A DNA stretch of 64,000 nt from Erythroxylum novogranatense (Eukaryota; Streptophyta; Magnoliopsida; Malpighiales; Erythroxylaceae), in assembly GCA_029891385.1 (NCBI GenBank), contig CM057230.1:17683372-17747371 (forward strand). Reading direction: 5' to 3'. Numbering within the stretch: position 1 is the first letter of the stretch; every line of letters begins with the position of its first letter. The notes beneath the pieces were generated by a model. The model made no database searches and was not told where the DNA came from. It saw only the letters and a list, made by a program, of their open reading frames with translations. Below, piece after piece: positions 12,084-24,141 of the stretch. The position numbers were made by a program, and so were the translations under genes.

Positions 12084-15000
12084 ATGCTAAAGGGTAACAA
12101 TTTGTTTCTGAGAAGCAAAAGCAATTTTTTTGGCATTGCAAGGCGCAACACAAGCCTAGCTCTCGTTGGTTTCCCAACTCTCTTCTTCCCTTCACTCCCT
12201 GCACTCGCTCCTCACCTTAAGATGTCTTCAACTACGCCTCCCGTCACCTCGCCTCCGGTGGCCAAGAAGGTGAAGCATGCCATGGAGTCGTTCGGCGACT
12301 CCAGGCTGGATAACTACTACTGGCTTCGCGACGACTCTCGCTCGGACCCGGAGGTCCTTTCCTATCTCCGACAAGAGAATGCTTATACTGATTTCGTTAT
12401 GGCTGGTAAGCCACATTTTGATTGCAAAGTTTTTATCTTTTTTAGTTGGGCTGTTTAAAGATTCAGCTGTGATTACCAAAATGTGTTATTGGGGACCGAT
12501 ATTATATTCAGATCACTAACAACATAAGATCGTTGCCATTTCACAATCCTTACTTGTGTGTTTTCCTATATGGTCAACATTTATGATTTAACGCTTTGTC
12601 TACTTTGGATTTTGTTATTAAATAACCATCTTAGGAACCAAGGTGTTTGAGCAGCAACTCTTTGCTGAAATAAGAGGACGAATCAAGGAGGATGACATAA
12701 CTGCCCCACTAAGGAAAGGGCCTTTTTACTATTACAAAAGGACCTTGGAGGGGAAAGAGTATGTCCAACATTGCCGACGAGAAGCATCGAATCATGATGC
12801 TCCGCTTTCTGTATATGATATAATGCCAGAAGGACCAAATGATCCTCCTGAACATGTTATTTTGGACGAAAATCTTAAGGCTGAATCATATGAATATTAC
12901 TCAGTTGCTTATTTGAAGGTGAATAACAGATTAATTTTTACTTTGATGTTCTTGGATTGAGTCCTACGGTTGTTCATATGTTTGTTCTCTTTATTTAGGC
13001 TAGTCCAAATCATAAGCTGGTTGCTTATGTAGAAGATACCAAAGGAAATGAAATCTATGATGTTTTTGTCATTGATGCGGAAACTAGAGCTCCTATTGGG
13101 AAGCCTCTAACAGGCACTACATCTAATTTTGAGTGGGCCGGGAATGATTCTTTGGCTTACATCACAATGGATGACACCCTCCGGCCGGACAAGGTATGTT
13201 CAATTCTCTTATATTTCACGTTCAAGAGGTGATTAATGACTAAAGCACTTTCTTTTTACTAGCAATTAATCTAACCAATAAATTGGAGCAGATTTTTGTG
13301 TTAATTAATGACTGAAGCCCTTTATTTTTACTAGTAATTAATCTAACATGCCGCCTAACACAAATCACAATAAATCATAAATCCTGAATGAATAAGGGCA
13401 ATGTAACGTCAACGTGAACCCTGTCATCACTCATAAAGGCTCTAATACCATGTCAAGAGATCTTTTAATTCTCAAGCCTAAGTTGTAGGTTATCATAAGT
13501 TAACAATGATTGATCATTCTTCTTTAGTGAAACATGCTCCTGGAGCCAAAGAATATGACTACTAATACTTGCATGTAAGAGCTTCTCCTTAGTCAAGGAG
13601 ACAGAATGGGAGTCAAGAAACCTTTGAATTGGTTGATATTATCCATATTAAAGATCATGTTTGGTTTTGCACTAGCACAATCTTCAGAAGGTGATCATTC
13701 ATTGGATGAATGCTAATGACCTTTACAAAAATGCATATTTGTACCATGCCTTAAGCAATACTAACGGTAGTCCAAATATTGAGAAACTTTCTCACAATTG
13801 AACATAACAATTAGTGTGAAAAGATTTGGATCCTCTTACTTTTTTAAACTCTCCTTTCTGATGTTAATGTCCTAATAATCGTGTTCTTCGATCTTTGAAA
13901 CTGGCTAGTGGCCCCATTGGCTAAATAAGAGATTTGTATTGGGGTTGAACCAGTACAGAGATTGAAATACTTTTTCCTTGTCGAGAGTTTGGGAAACCTT
14001 TTCAACGTTATATTTGTGCATAGATTGATCTATTTATGATTCCTTTAACAGGTGTGGTTGCATAAATTGGGAACAGAACAGTCCAATGACTCCTGCCTTT
14101 ACGAGGAAAAAGATGATATGTTTTCTCTTGATCTTCAAGCGTCAGAAAGTGAAAAGTTTTTGTTTATTGGATCTGAAAGCAAGACAACAAGATTCATTTT
14201 TTATATTGACATTTCAACACCTGATGACGGTCTTAAAGTTTTGACACCTCGTGAAGTTGGTATTGATACATCAGCCAGTCATCGCGGAAATCATTTCTTT
14301 ATTAAGAGGAGAAGTAACGAGTATTTCAACTCAGAGCTGTTGGCCTGTCCTGTGGATAATACTTCTGCAATTACTGTTCTTATTCCCCATAGAGAAAGGT
14401 GATATTTGCTTCTTATGAAATTTGGGTTCACTTTGTCTTTTCTTAATATTCAATTTACTTATTTACCAATAAAATTCAGTTTACTTCAACTTATAACCAT
14501 TCTTAGATATTCATCTCAAAACCATTACTATGCCATGGACAATCTGGTTATTATTTATATTTGCTGCTATTTTTGATATGTTTGTGTCTGATTAGTGCAG
14601 TAAACTGTCCACCATCCAATTATTTTTTGTTGTGTATTAAACTATTGTGGTTTTGTGCAGCATAAAAATTCAGGATGTTCAGCTTTTTGCTGATCACCTG
14701 GTTGTGTGTGAGCGTGAAAATGGTTTGCCCAAATTAACAGTTTATCACCTTCCAGCTATTGATGAGCCACTTACAAGGCTTAAAAATGGTCAGACTGTTG
14801 ACTTAATTGATCCCGTATATTCTGTAGATCTGAAAACGTTTGAGTTTTCTTCCAGCATTTTGAGGTTTTCTTACAGCTCACTGCAGACACCATCATCTGT
14901 GTACGATTATGATATGAACTCAGGTGTTTCTGTACGAAAGAAGATTGAATCAGTAAGATAACAAGTGACTACTTCTTAAATATGATTATTCATTTCATTA

Positions 15001-18000
15001 TCCAATCAACTGGATGGCCTTTAAATAATATCTATATTCCTTATTTTAGATGATTACCTAAATTTATTCATGCTATATAATTAAGTCATACCATTTCACT
15101 ACATATAGAAAGTAACTTGTTTTCATAACCAGGTTGGGTCGACACGAAGTTAAAGCTCCCAATTTTCTAGCCTTGTTATGTTTTATTTTCACTATTAGTT
15201 TTACTCTTTCAATCTTCCTTGTTAGAACTTTAGTTTGCTAATACTATCTTCTAATGTGGTAGAAACAAAGGGTTGGTGAATGAAAGCTATTAGAGTATCT
15301 TATATTGACTAAACATGAAAATGTTAAAAGATTTATAAGTGGTAAGGGTCAACTATCCAAATGACTAGTTCTAGTCATCTTGACAATGATTGACTTAAGT
15401 CCAATTTTTGTTAGTGGACTCTACTTTCTACCCATATTAAAAATTCTAATATAGTATCAAAATAGCTTTGGTCCGGATTATTAATTTTTCGGTTGTTTGT
15501 CTAGATGTTTAGTCCCAACGGCCCGATTCGGTTACCACTGCGTTCTTTTCAAGTGACAACTAGATGTCCAGTTCCAGTTGCACTTGAGGGGGAGTGTTAG
15601 AGTATCTTGTATTGAATAAACATGAAAATGTTAAATGGTTTATAAGTGGTAAGGATAAATTATCCAAATGACTAGTTCTATTCATTTTGACAATGGATGA
15701 TCCAAACCTAATTCTTGTTAGTGGACTCTACACTCTACCCATATTAAAAATTCTAATAAAAGCTAATGTAGATAATGAAAAACCTTTGTTTAATTTTTCA
15801 AATAATAATAGGAATTTAATCTTAAATACTTGAGTATGTTGATTGAAATAGGAAATTTTGAAAAGTAGGATACTGAAGTTCAGATTGTTTACTGAATATT
15901 CAGAACATATATTAGAGGAAATGATTGCGTCTGTATTGTTCATTTCAGTTGTTATGCACTTCCTCTAATACTTAACTAGTTCTTTGTTAACCCATTATGT
16001 TACTGTGTTGATACGGTTAGCTTTTCTCAATAAAATCTATTTTGTTTTGTTATTTTATTCAGGTCTTGGGAGGCTTTGATTCATCTAAGTATGCTACTGA
16101 AAGGAAATGGGCGACTGCTTCAGATGGCACTATGATTCCTATATCTGTTGTTTACAGAAAGGATCTTGTGAAAATTGACGGGACTGATCCGTTGCTACTT
16201 TATGGATATGGTTCATACGAGGTAATGAGTTCTGAAATACATTTTTGCTGCTCTTGTAATGCTACAGATCTGCTTGCTGTGGCCATGTTTGTAAGGAAGT
16301 GGCATAAGGAATCGTGATGACTTTTGTGATTAAAACTTTAATTTCTAAATTTGATCATTGTTCTGGCACTGCAATGGTGCCTATAAAATAAAAGCTCATA
16401 TCATCTGTTGTGCTTTCTCTATGTTATTATGTTATGGTATTGTCTGCAAGTCATAAACATCTCCTTTTCTTTTTAAGTTATCATTTGATCATGAGTTGAA
16501 TTTATTGCTGATGGTTATTCATAGATCTGCTGTGTGGGTGCCTTTCTTTTCCGTTTCCTGCAAGTTCAAGATTTCTTTCCTCACTTGCATCTTTCTGTTG
16601 TATTTTCTGGCTAATACCCCTATGTTTTTGTTTCATGAATAGATATGTATAGATCCTGAATTCAAGGCATCGAGACTGTCTCTACTAGATCGGGGTTTTA
16701 TATTTGCGATAGCTCACATTCGTGGAGGTGGCGAAATGGGCAGACAGTGGTATGAAAATGGGAAACTTTTGAAGAAAAAGAATACTTTCACAGATTTCAT
16801 TGCTTGTGCAGAGTTTTTGATAGAACAAAAGTACTGCTCAAAGGAAAGATTGTGCATTGAAGGAAGAAGTGCGGGCGGATTGCTCATTGGTTCTGTTCTT
16901 AACATGAGGCCAGACTTGTTTAAGGCTGCTGTTGCTGGAGTACCTTTTGTGGATGTTTTGACTACAATGCTTGATCCAACTATCCCTTTGACAACTTCAG
17001 AGTGGGAGGTACATCCTCTCTCTAAAGAGGGCTTATAATGTCTTTAACCAAAAGAACCCTTAGTGAAATGAATAGAATATGCATGACTTCATATTACGAA
17101 AGAGTGTTGGATGCTTTTCTTATTTCTTAATTTCTGTACTAAATAATTTTCTCTCATGGCCTGACATCTCTATCTTGTTTCCTTGAAGCTATTCAGACTT
17201 CAGCATATTCTGCTTAGGGCCTGGTGCCTTTCTTCCGGAGTTGTTATTAACATAGGGATGTTTTGATATGACAGGAATGGGGAGACCCTCGGAAAGAAGA
17301 GTTCTACTTCTACATGAAATCATATTCCCCTGTTGACAATGTAAGCAACAGACAGCTCGGCATCATATCTGTTATTACTGTCTTGCATTACCCTGGGCTT
17401 AGAAATCTGATAATAATTCTGTTAAAAATCAATGTTGGAGCATATTATGCGTTTATTTTTAGCAATGTTGTATTTACCGTGATCCGCATCCATGCTTTGT
17501 GCAGGTTAAGGCTCAAAACTATCCTGAGATTCTTGTTACAGCTGGTTTAAATGGTAAGAGTTAATTATTGAAACTTCAACTTGTTTGTCCATAACTGATC
17601 AATGTAAAAGCTTCTCATATGAGGTTCATGGATAGATGGGGCCAGAGTGATCGCTTGTCTTTGAGCTATCAGTCACTTGATATTGTTGCTCTAGATTTGC
17701 AGAACTGATAATGTTTTCTGTTATCATTTTCCTATTGATTGTTAATTCAAAACAAAAACTCACTTTTATCTCTCGTGCATAGTTGGATGGCACATCTCTA
17801 TGAACAAGACAATATGCCACATCAGGATCATGGAAACTTGAAGTGAAATCTTAGCCTTCTGGCTTATATACTTTAACATAGTAGTATTCCTGCAAACATC
17901 TCTCCACTTAAAAAACCTCAAGGGTGTTAATCTGAAAACTCATCAACTTTACTATGATCCATATATTGCTATGGCTTTTCTAATGGTGAGCACCATGCAC

Positions 18001-19224
18001 TTAATTGGACTCTTTCACCTTTTCTGATAACTATAATCAGCACAGGATATAATGATGGATGTGACACTTGAGACTCGGAATCAATTAGAAATATTATCTT
18101 AGTCTGACCACCATGATCATATTTAATACACATTCCTCATTCCAGCCTCCCAAATAGTCACAGTTGGTATAATGTTCGCATGTGGTGGATCCATGGTAGA
18201 GAATTCTGTGTAGGGTTATGAATGATAATCTACACAAACGCATAATTATTTCACATATACCGCTTTCTATATCTAACCTTTATTACCTTGATTCTAACCA
18301 CTTGTGATGTATTGTTTATGACTTTTAATCATTTATTCATGATTCCTCATGAATGTAACGGGCAAGTTCGTACAATTATATCTTCACCAGAGCATTGTCA
18401 TTTTGACAAACATAACTGCTCAAGATGAATCTTTATTTGTAGTTTAGTTATCTTCAGTTCATATTCTTATGTCTTTCTTCTGCTAGTCACCATTGTTGAT
18501 ATAGCAACTGCCTAAAGTAGAATGTCATCTTTTATGATTACTTGATTTCTACACTCTGGGGTTGAAGCTTTTGCTGGGTGCCCTGTGTGGTCAGCGTACT
18601 TTCATGCATTTCTCATAGAAAAGTATCTGCTAGATTGGGGAGAGGCATAATTTTTTTGAATATATCCCTTACATTTCTTCTCTTACATCTTTGGTCTAAA
18701 TCATGGAATGTCGAAACAGATCCACGTGTTTTGTATTCGGAACCTGCAAAATTTGTGGCAAAGCTGAGAGACATGAAAACGGACGATAATGTACTATTGT
18801 TCAAATGTGAACTTGGTGCTGGGCATTTCTCAAAGTCGGGAAGGTAAGGTTTATCTTCAAAATTGTTTTCAGTTCTTCCTTTGTTCATCTAGGGCCGTAA
18901 TTATATCAACATGCAAGAAGAGGAAAGCTTATGGCTGTAATTTCTGTGAACAATATGTGTTTCTTGGAGCATTTTCAAGAGCTTGTATGAAGTTTATTCG
19001 TCTCATTCATTGATATATTGCTAAAGGACCTAATCATTCATGATAACCTGATGACAAGTTTCTAACATCGATAAAATAATTTACAACCCTGAACTTGGTA
19101 GTAGAAAATTAAGCCAATTCTTCTGTTTAAATGGTTTTCTCGTGGTTGCAGGTTTGAGAAACTCCAAGAAGATGCATTTACTTATGCTTTTATTCTGAAG
19201 GCTCTTAACATGATTCCTGCTTGA
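12084..19224 (+). CDS. Oligopeptidase B / prolyl oligopeptidase family serine peptidase (S9A)
   Basis: Eleven exons: 12084-12405, 12635-12918, 12999-13193, 14052-14398, 14661-14952, 16063-16221, 16643-17008, 17275-17340, 17505-17553, 18720-18843, 19152-19224. All phases agree and give 758 aa. The N-terminal part is the beta-propeller domain (DNYYWLRDD near its start). The C-terminal alpha/beta hydrolase carries Ser609 in GRSAGG, Asp694 in LNDPRV and His729 in GAGHFS, so the catalytic triad is complete. Family enzymes cleave short peptides after basic residues. Residues 1-46 before a second in-frame Met (12,222, MSSTTPP) contain no Asp or Glu and are rich in Ser, Arg and hydrophobics, like an organelle transit peptide. 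The second Met would give a 713-aa cytosolic form. Introns 5 and 9 are about 1.1 kb, and intron 5 contains a TRIM element. An AATAAA lies at 19,391. Confidence 0.94.
13231..13348. repeat. Imperfect direct repeat in intron 3
   Basis: Two copies of about 45 bases, at 13,231-13,274 and 13,304-13,348, share ATTAATGACT, TTTTTACTAG and AATTAATCTAAC. A minus-strand TGGTATTAGAGC at about 13,440-13,450 resembles a tRNA-Met primer-binding site, so intron 3 may hold an old, mostly lost LTR or TRIM insertion on the minus strand. Confidence 0.45.
15288..15758 (+). mobile_element. TRIM (terminal-repeat retrotransposon in miniature) in oligopeptidase B intron 5
   Basis: Two direct terminal repeats of 164 bp, 15,288-15,451 and 15,595-15,758, begin TATTAGAGTATC / TGTTAGAGTATC and both end ATTCTAATA. 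The 143-bp interior starts with TAGTATCAAAATAGC, close to the tRNA-Met primer-binding motif TGGTATCAGAGC. It ends with a purine tract, CTTGAGGGGGAG, just before the second repeat. The element is flanked by the 5-bp target duplication AAAGC (15,283-15,287 and 15,759-15,763). With no coding capacity and a total length of 471 bp, it fits the plant TRIM class. Orientation is the same as the host gene. Confidence 0.9.
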
Positions 19225-19443
19225 ATCTATGCGTTTGCAATCTGAGCAACATGTCTGGACTGCTGTGTTAAGTGATGTTTCATTCATGAGCATTCGAGAG
19301 GTTGAAGAGATTTTGGTTGGAGATGTTTCTGCGCTTCCTGGAACTCGTTAAACGTTAATCTGGAAAACAGCACTTTTTTTTAATGAAATTAATAAATTTC
19401 TGATAACATTGTTAACTTTTTACATAACCTCCACTGATAAGTT

Positions 19444-20504
19444 CAATGTATTTAATATCGTACCGTTCCGGTCGGAAACCGGTACCGGAACGGTCGAAAA
19501 TATTTCGGGCCGAAAATCCGGTGGGTACCGGCCTGTACCGTCATTACCGCAAATTTCGGGACCGTTCCGCAAGAAAAAAATTATGTAGGGACCAATTTGC
19601 AAATTAAAAAATTTCAACCCTAAATTAATTAACCTACCCGGTCCCCGTCCCGACTCGACTCTCACCTCACTCTCTCATCGTCTTCTTCTCTCCACGCCGA
19701 AGCTCCCTCTCTCTTCGTCTCGACTTCGGCCGCTGCTGGCCTTTGCCCGCCTCTCGCGCTGCCTCGCCTCGCCTCCGGCCTTCAACCTTCGTCCACGCTC
19801 GAAGACGTCCGCTGCACACCTTCTTCGCCTCACCGTGACCACACACCGCACGCCGTCTTCTCCTCCTCGTGCACACTGTCCGGCCTTCTCGCACAGACCA
19901 CACATCGTCTTCTCTCCGTCTTCGTCCTCCTCGCGCTCACCATCCGGCGTTCTCCACTGCAGTACCGCACACCATCAGGCATTCCGGCCTTCTCCTTCGT
20001 CCATCGGTGAAGACCGATTGATATTTAAATTTTGTTTAATTTTTCATGACATTTTGATTGTTTGATTGTGTTGGTTGTTGATTATGGTGGATTTGAGGTG
20101 AAAAAATGGTATTATTGTGTTGGATTTGGGGAAAGTTTGGTAGTGGCTTTCGGTGGAGAGTGGGCATTGTCACCGAATGGATTTGGGCAAAAATAGGGAA
20201 GTAGATTTCGGTTGTATTGAAAATTGTCAGAGTTTGGAGATGTTGTTTTCAGTAAGAGTTAGTAATTTTTGTGATGTGTTTTGTGAGTTATTAAATTTAA
20301 TCCGAAAGTAGAAGATTGAAATTGGATTTTGGAAATAAATTTTAGCAAATTGTATTATGGACTATTTTGTAATTTTTAAAAAATTTAGGGACTATTTTAT
20401 AAATTTTAAAATATCCCAAAGCAGTATCCAGATCTAAGTGATTTCGAGACATTTCGTTTCGAGTTTCAATCCGCATCAAGTCCGATACGGTATTCATAAC
20501 ATTG
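19444..20504 (+). mobile_element. Non-autonomous hAT-like element with perfect 8-bp target duplication
   Basis: The flanks carry GATAAGTT on both sides (19,436-19,443 and 20,505-20,512). The left end reads CAATGTATTTAATATCGTAC. The reverse complement of the right end reads CAATGTTATGAATACCGTAT, giving an imperfect terminal repeat of about 20-24 bp. The first 130 bases are rich in GGTACCGG/CCGGT blocks with local dyad symmetry. 19,640-20,000 is a C/T-rich, G+C-rich leader-like segment whose open frames have low complexity and no domain. No transposase was found. The right end resembles the corresponding end of the decayed hAT element at 1421-5410, so it is likely a deletion derivative of that family. 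It lies 220 bp after the oligopeptidase B stop codon. Confidence 0.85.
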
Positions 20505-20512
20505 GATAAGTT

Positions 20513-22339
20513 TGTATAAACGTGTGTATATATATATAATCAAGTGATTGAATTTTAATTAAAAAAGAAAATTATAAAATAAAATTTATTTTTATTTGTA
20601 AAAATTAATTAATTACGAAAAATCAGTTTAATTGATCAATTATTTAATAATAAATTATTAAAATAAATTGAACAATTTCGTACTTTGAAAACTTGCGAAA
20701 TATGTGATTTCCTTAATTGAGAATATCACCAACGGCTGGAGTTCGTTGATAGGATGCAATCTTCTTCTATGTGATTCTGATGCAATCTTCTTCTATGTGA
20801 TTCTTCCTCTTGTTTCCAGTTGAGAGCACACTCCTTTGCCAAACATGACCTCTTTTGTCCTAGCTTTTGAATTGAATTTATTAACGAATTGGATTCAATT
20901 ATATTAATGAGATTGAATTGAATTCAATTTTTACTATTTGGATCAAACTCAGTAATATTAAAATGAATTTAATTATAATATTTAAAATAAGAATGAATAT
21001 AGTGAGAATTGATATTATTATTATAATTATGATGGTTGGTTAAAAGAAATGAACGATTACTATTACTATTAATAGTAGTTGATTTGTAAAAAATTGAAAA
21101 TAAAATTTATTATATTTTAATTAATTAATTAATCATATTTTAATTACTTATGTTATAATTAATTAATTACAATATATTGATTAATCAAAATATCGTAATT
21201 AATTAATTAATTATATTTTAATTAATTAATTATTATTAATATTTTAATTAATAGTTTTGAAATCTAATGAAGTAAAGTACAATAGAGTGAGAAGTGAAGT
21301 GGTTCAAAGAATAAAAGAGCAAGACACTACTTTTGAATGACACAGAGTGATTCTTGATAAGAAATATTGGATAAAGAATTATACTCAATAAAAACTCACA
21401 ATAAATATATAAACTTTGATGAATGTCTGGTTATAAACTCACAACAAACAACAATTTTTTATTAAAAAGTGTCTTCCTCAAGTTTCAATGTAATTAAATT
21501 CTTATACTTAAAGGAGTGAATTCAATTTTTAAAGAATATGTGGTTCAATTATATGCATGAATTGAACCCATCTATTTTTTGTATTTTCAAGCATGTGAAT
21601 TAAATTCAATTGCAGTATTGAATTTAATCCACATCTTTTTAAACACCTCCTTAGTCAAGATTTTTATTTGATCATGAATTAAATTCAATTGTAGTGTTGA
21701 ATTTAATCCACACCTTTCCAAATACCCCCTTAGTCAAGGTTTTTATTTGATTTGATTATAAAGTGTTGCATACAAAATCTTTCTCTTCGTAGAATCTCTC
21801 CTTACCAGGCTAGAAAGCTCTCCCACTGTGACGATAACTTTAGTTTTTTCTCCCGAGTTCCTTTAGTTTTTTCCTTGTAAGCTCTCCCACTGTGACGAGA
21901 ACTTGCGTGCTTCTACAACATTGAGGATCCCTTCACTTAGCACACTAGTTATTACTTTCCTTTATTTTATTTTATTACTATTTTATTCTTTTTAATTATT
22001 TATTATCTTTTTGTATTTATATTATTTATTATTAGTATTATTACAGAGAAAAAAAGTACAACTAGGTAAATAAAATTACATATATATTTATTGTAATGTT
22101 TTTACTTGTACTTTTTTCTATAACTTGCATTATTTTATATTGTTTCATTTGTATATAAATTTACGAGAAATAATTACTCTATTATATAAAGGTAAGATTA
22201 TGTACTGTTAGACCTTTCTAAATTTTGATTATGCTAAAATTAAGATTGAGTGTGACGAGATGATGAAAATTATTGAAACTGGAAAAAAAAAAAAACTGGG
22301 AGTTGTGCTTAAACTAATTGGCTTATTATGATGTTTTTG
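20513..22339. other. AT-rich spacer with local tandem duplications
   Basis: Long TAATTAAT and TTGAATTCAATT tracts fill 20,520-21,260. A 79-bp imperfect tandem duplication lies at 21,597-21,753, with units starting GAATTAAATTCAATTG and ending with a TTAGTCAAG/TTTTTATTTGAT block. The 19-mer AAGCTCTCCCACTGTGACG (21,815-21,833) recurs at 21,879-21,897 as AGCTCTCCCACTGTGACG. No gene was recognised. Confidence 0.6.
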
Positions 22340-22558
22340 ATTGCAAAGGAAAATAACAAGGATGATCACATATGACGGGATACAAAGCCCTGCCTGCATC
22401 GTAGTGTAAAAGCTCCTGGACGGCTCCTGGACGGCTACCGAAGGCTTTCGAAGAAGGTGTAAGCCCGGATCTAAGAAAATGGCACAAGTCGTCAGTCTAT
22501 CAGCGCACTGATTCTCTTCGCGCTCGACATGTCGCAACAACACGCGGTCAGAATCCAT
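22340..22558 (-). pseudogene. LINE-type RNase H C-terminal fragment
   Basis: The minus-strand translation contains VEREENQCADRLT followed by a LDPGLHLL stretch. This is the HxxREANxxAD-type ending of the RNase H-like domain of plant non-LTR elements, after which such proteins normally end within about 40 residues. Only the C-terminal part is present and the reading runs into unrelated sequence. It lies about 280 bp upstream of the DUF6817 gene on the opposite strand. Confidence 0.5.
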
Positions 22559-22836
22559 GTAACATCACCTTTTTGGTCCGTACATCATGAAGATTACTTG
22601 AATCATTTTTCTTTTTCATATGAACCCAACCACATACGAACAGAACTTTCCTAAAAATCTTATCCCACCGAAAATCACGAATCGCATTACGTCTCTATCC
22701 CTTTGGGGTCTATCATTGTTCAACTTCACAATCTACACAACCTAAGCAACATAACAAGAAAACTAAAAGATCGCAACTTTTAAGTTTCAGTTCCGATACC
22801 TTTGTTCTTCTTCACATCATTAAGTTCTTCTTCACC

Positions 22837-24141
22837 TTGTATCCGACAATACTAGAAGACATAGACATGCCAACTTCAAACACTAGTCACGATGACAAGT
22901 ATCTCCAATCCCTTTTGGCCTCTACTCGTCCTTTTCTTCGCGGAGAGCTTGAGTTAATTGACCAGAATTTGCCTTCACTGATCGCCGTGTTACGTTCTGT
23001 TGGAGCAGGCGAGTGCTGGCACAAACATGGAAGCTTTCTTGATCACCTCATCGATACCTATCGCATCCTCAAGATCTGGAAAGCCCCGGACTGTGTGTGT
23101 CTTTGTGGCCTCTTCCATTCTGCTTATTCCAATTCCTATGTTAATCTCGCTATATTTGATCCTAATACTGGCCGTGATGTGGTTCGTAACCACGTTGGTG
23201 AGGCTGCGGAGAGGCTAATTCATTACTTTTGCATTGTTCCTCGCCAACCACTTATTCATGACAATCTCTTGTTCAAGTACTCGGATACCGAGCTTGTTGA
23301 ACACCTTAAGTCTTCTGAGATGTCATTGAGAAACGCAAAGGAGAAAGGTTTGTTCGATGGGGAGGAAACATGGAGGAAGAAACTGAACTCCCTCTTGCCA
23401 GCTAACGGCATCACTGTGAAGCATATTAAGACAGGAGAAGATGTTCTGCTAGCAAGAAGAATAGTGGCTGTTTTTCTCTTGATGACCATGGCAGACTTCA
23501 GTGATCAACTCTTTGGTTTTCAAGATGCGTTATTTGACAACTTCGACGGTCGACTAGAGTTTTTAGGTAACAATATTGCCGCTTTGTGGCCTGGAGATGG
23601 GAAACCTGGGCTGTGGATGAATTCAGTGTCGAGGATGGGTGCAGTTTATACATTGATAGTGAGAGAAGAAGACATCTTTGTGGAAGAGAGGAGCAGGGGT
23701 GGTGGTAGTCGGATGAACAGGGAAAGAGATGAGGATATAGAGCTTGTAGTGCCACCAGTTCTGGAGAACTGCAGGAGGGTTATTGGTGATGGAGATCAAA
23801 TAATTGCCAGGGAATTGTACTGGGAAGCTGTTTGTGATGTGAGCAAGAAAGGGTTGGAAAAAGCAGAGGGGTTATTACTGAGTTGTATTGAGAAGAACCC
23901 TTCTGTTGGTGAACCACATGTGGTGTTAGGACAGGTTTACTTGACCAAAGGAAGGTTTGAAGAGGCTGAGAAAGAAGCAGAGAAAGGGGTGAGGCTGATA
24001 TTGGAGTGGGGCAGTCCTTGGGATAAGAGGATGTCTTGGACAGGGTGGGTTGCTTGGGGTAGGGTACTCCTGATGAAAGCTAAAGAGAAGTCGTGGCCTC
24101 AGACTCCCTGGGGTATCCTTAACTTGGGCCTTGTCAGGTGA
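22837..24141 (+). CDS. DUF6817 domain protein with C-terminal TPR-like region
   Basis: One uninterrupted exon of 434 aa. Residues about 40-290 match the DUF6817 pattern as I remember it: H64, H70 in SFLDHL, and H94 in the GLFHSAYS motif, followed by GEAAERLIHYF and a helical region with MTMADFSDQLFGFQD. The spaced histidines recall HD-type metal-binding folds, but no activity is established. Residues about 325-430 are helical and TPR-like (KAEGLLLSCIEKNP, then LGQVYLTKGRFEEAEKEAEK). The first ATG is used here; a second in-frame Met at 22,867 (residue 11) would give 424 aa. An AATAAA lies at 24,188. A decayed second copy follows at 25,545-26,523. The function is unknown. Confidence 0.85.
   Translation: MYPTILEDIDMPTSNTSHDDKYLQSLLASTRPFLRGELELIDQNLPSLIAVLRSVGAGECWHKHGSFLDHLIDTYRILKIWKAPDCVCLCGLFHSAYSNSYVNLAIFDPNTGRDVVRNHVGEAAERLIHYFCIVPRQPLIHDNLLFKYSDTELVEHLKSSEMSLRNAKEKGLFDGEETWRKKLNSLLPANGITVKHIKTGEDVLLARRIVAVFLLMTMADFSDQLFGFQDALFDNFDGRLEFLGNNIAALWPGDGKPGLWMNSVSRMGAVYTLIVREEDIFVEERSRGGGSRMNRERDEDIELVVPPVLENCRRVIGDGDQIIARELYWEAVCDVSKKGLEKAEGLLLSCIEKNPSVGEPHVVLGQVYLTKGRFEEAEKEAEKGVRLILEWGSPWDKRMSWTGWVAWGRVLLMKAKEKSWPQTPWGILNLGLVR

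Noticed and set aside
19667..19905. Two overlapping Arg-rich minus-strand open frames
   Set aside because: They are the complement of a C/T- and G+C-rich leader inside the non-autonomous hAT element. Composition explains the long frames and no domain is visible.
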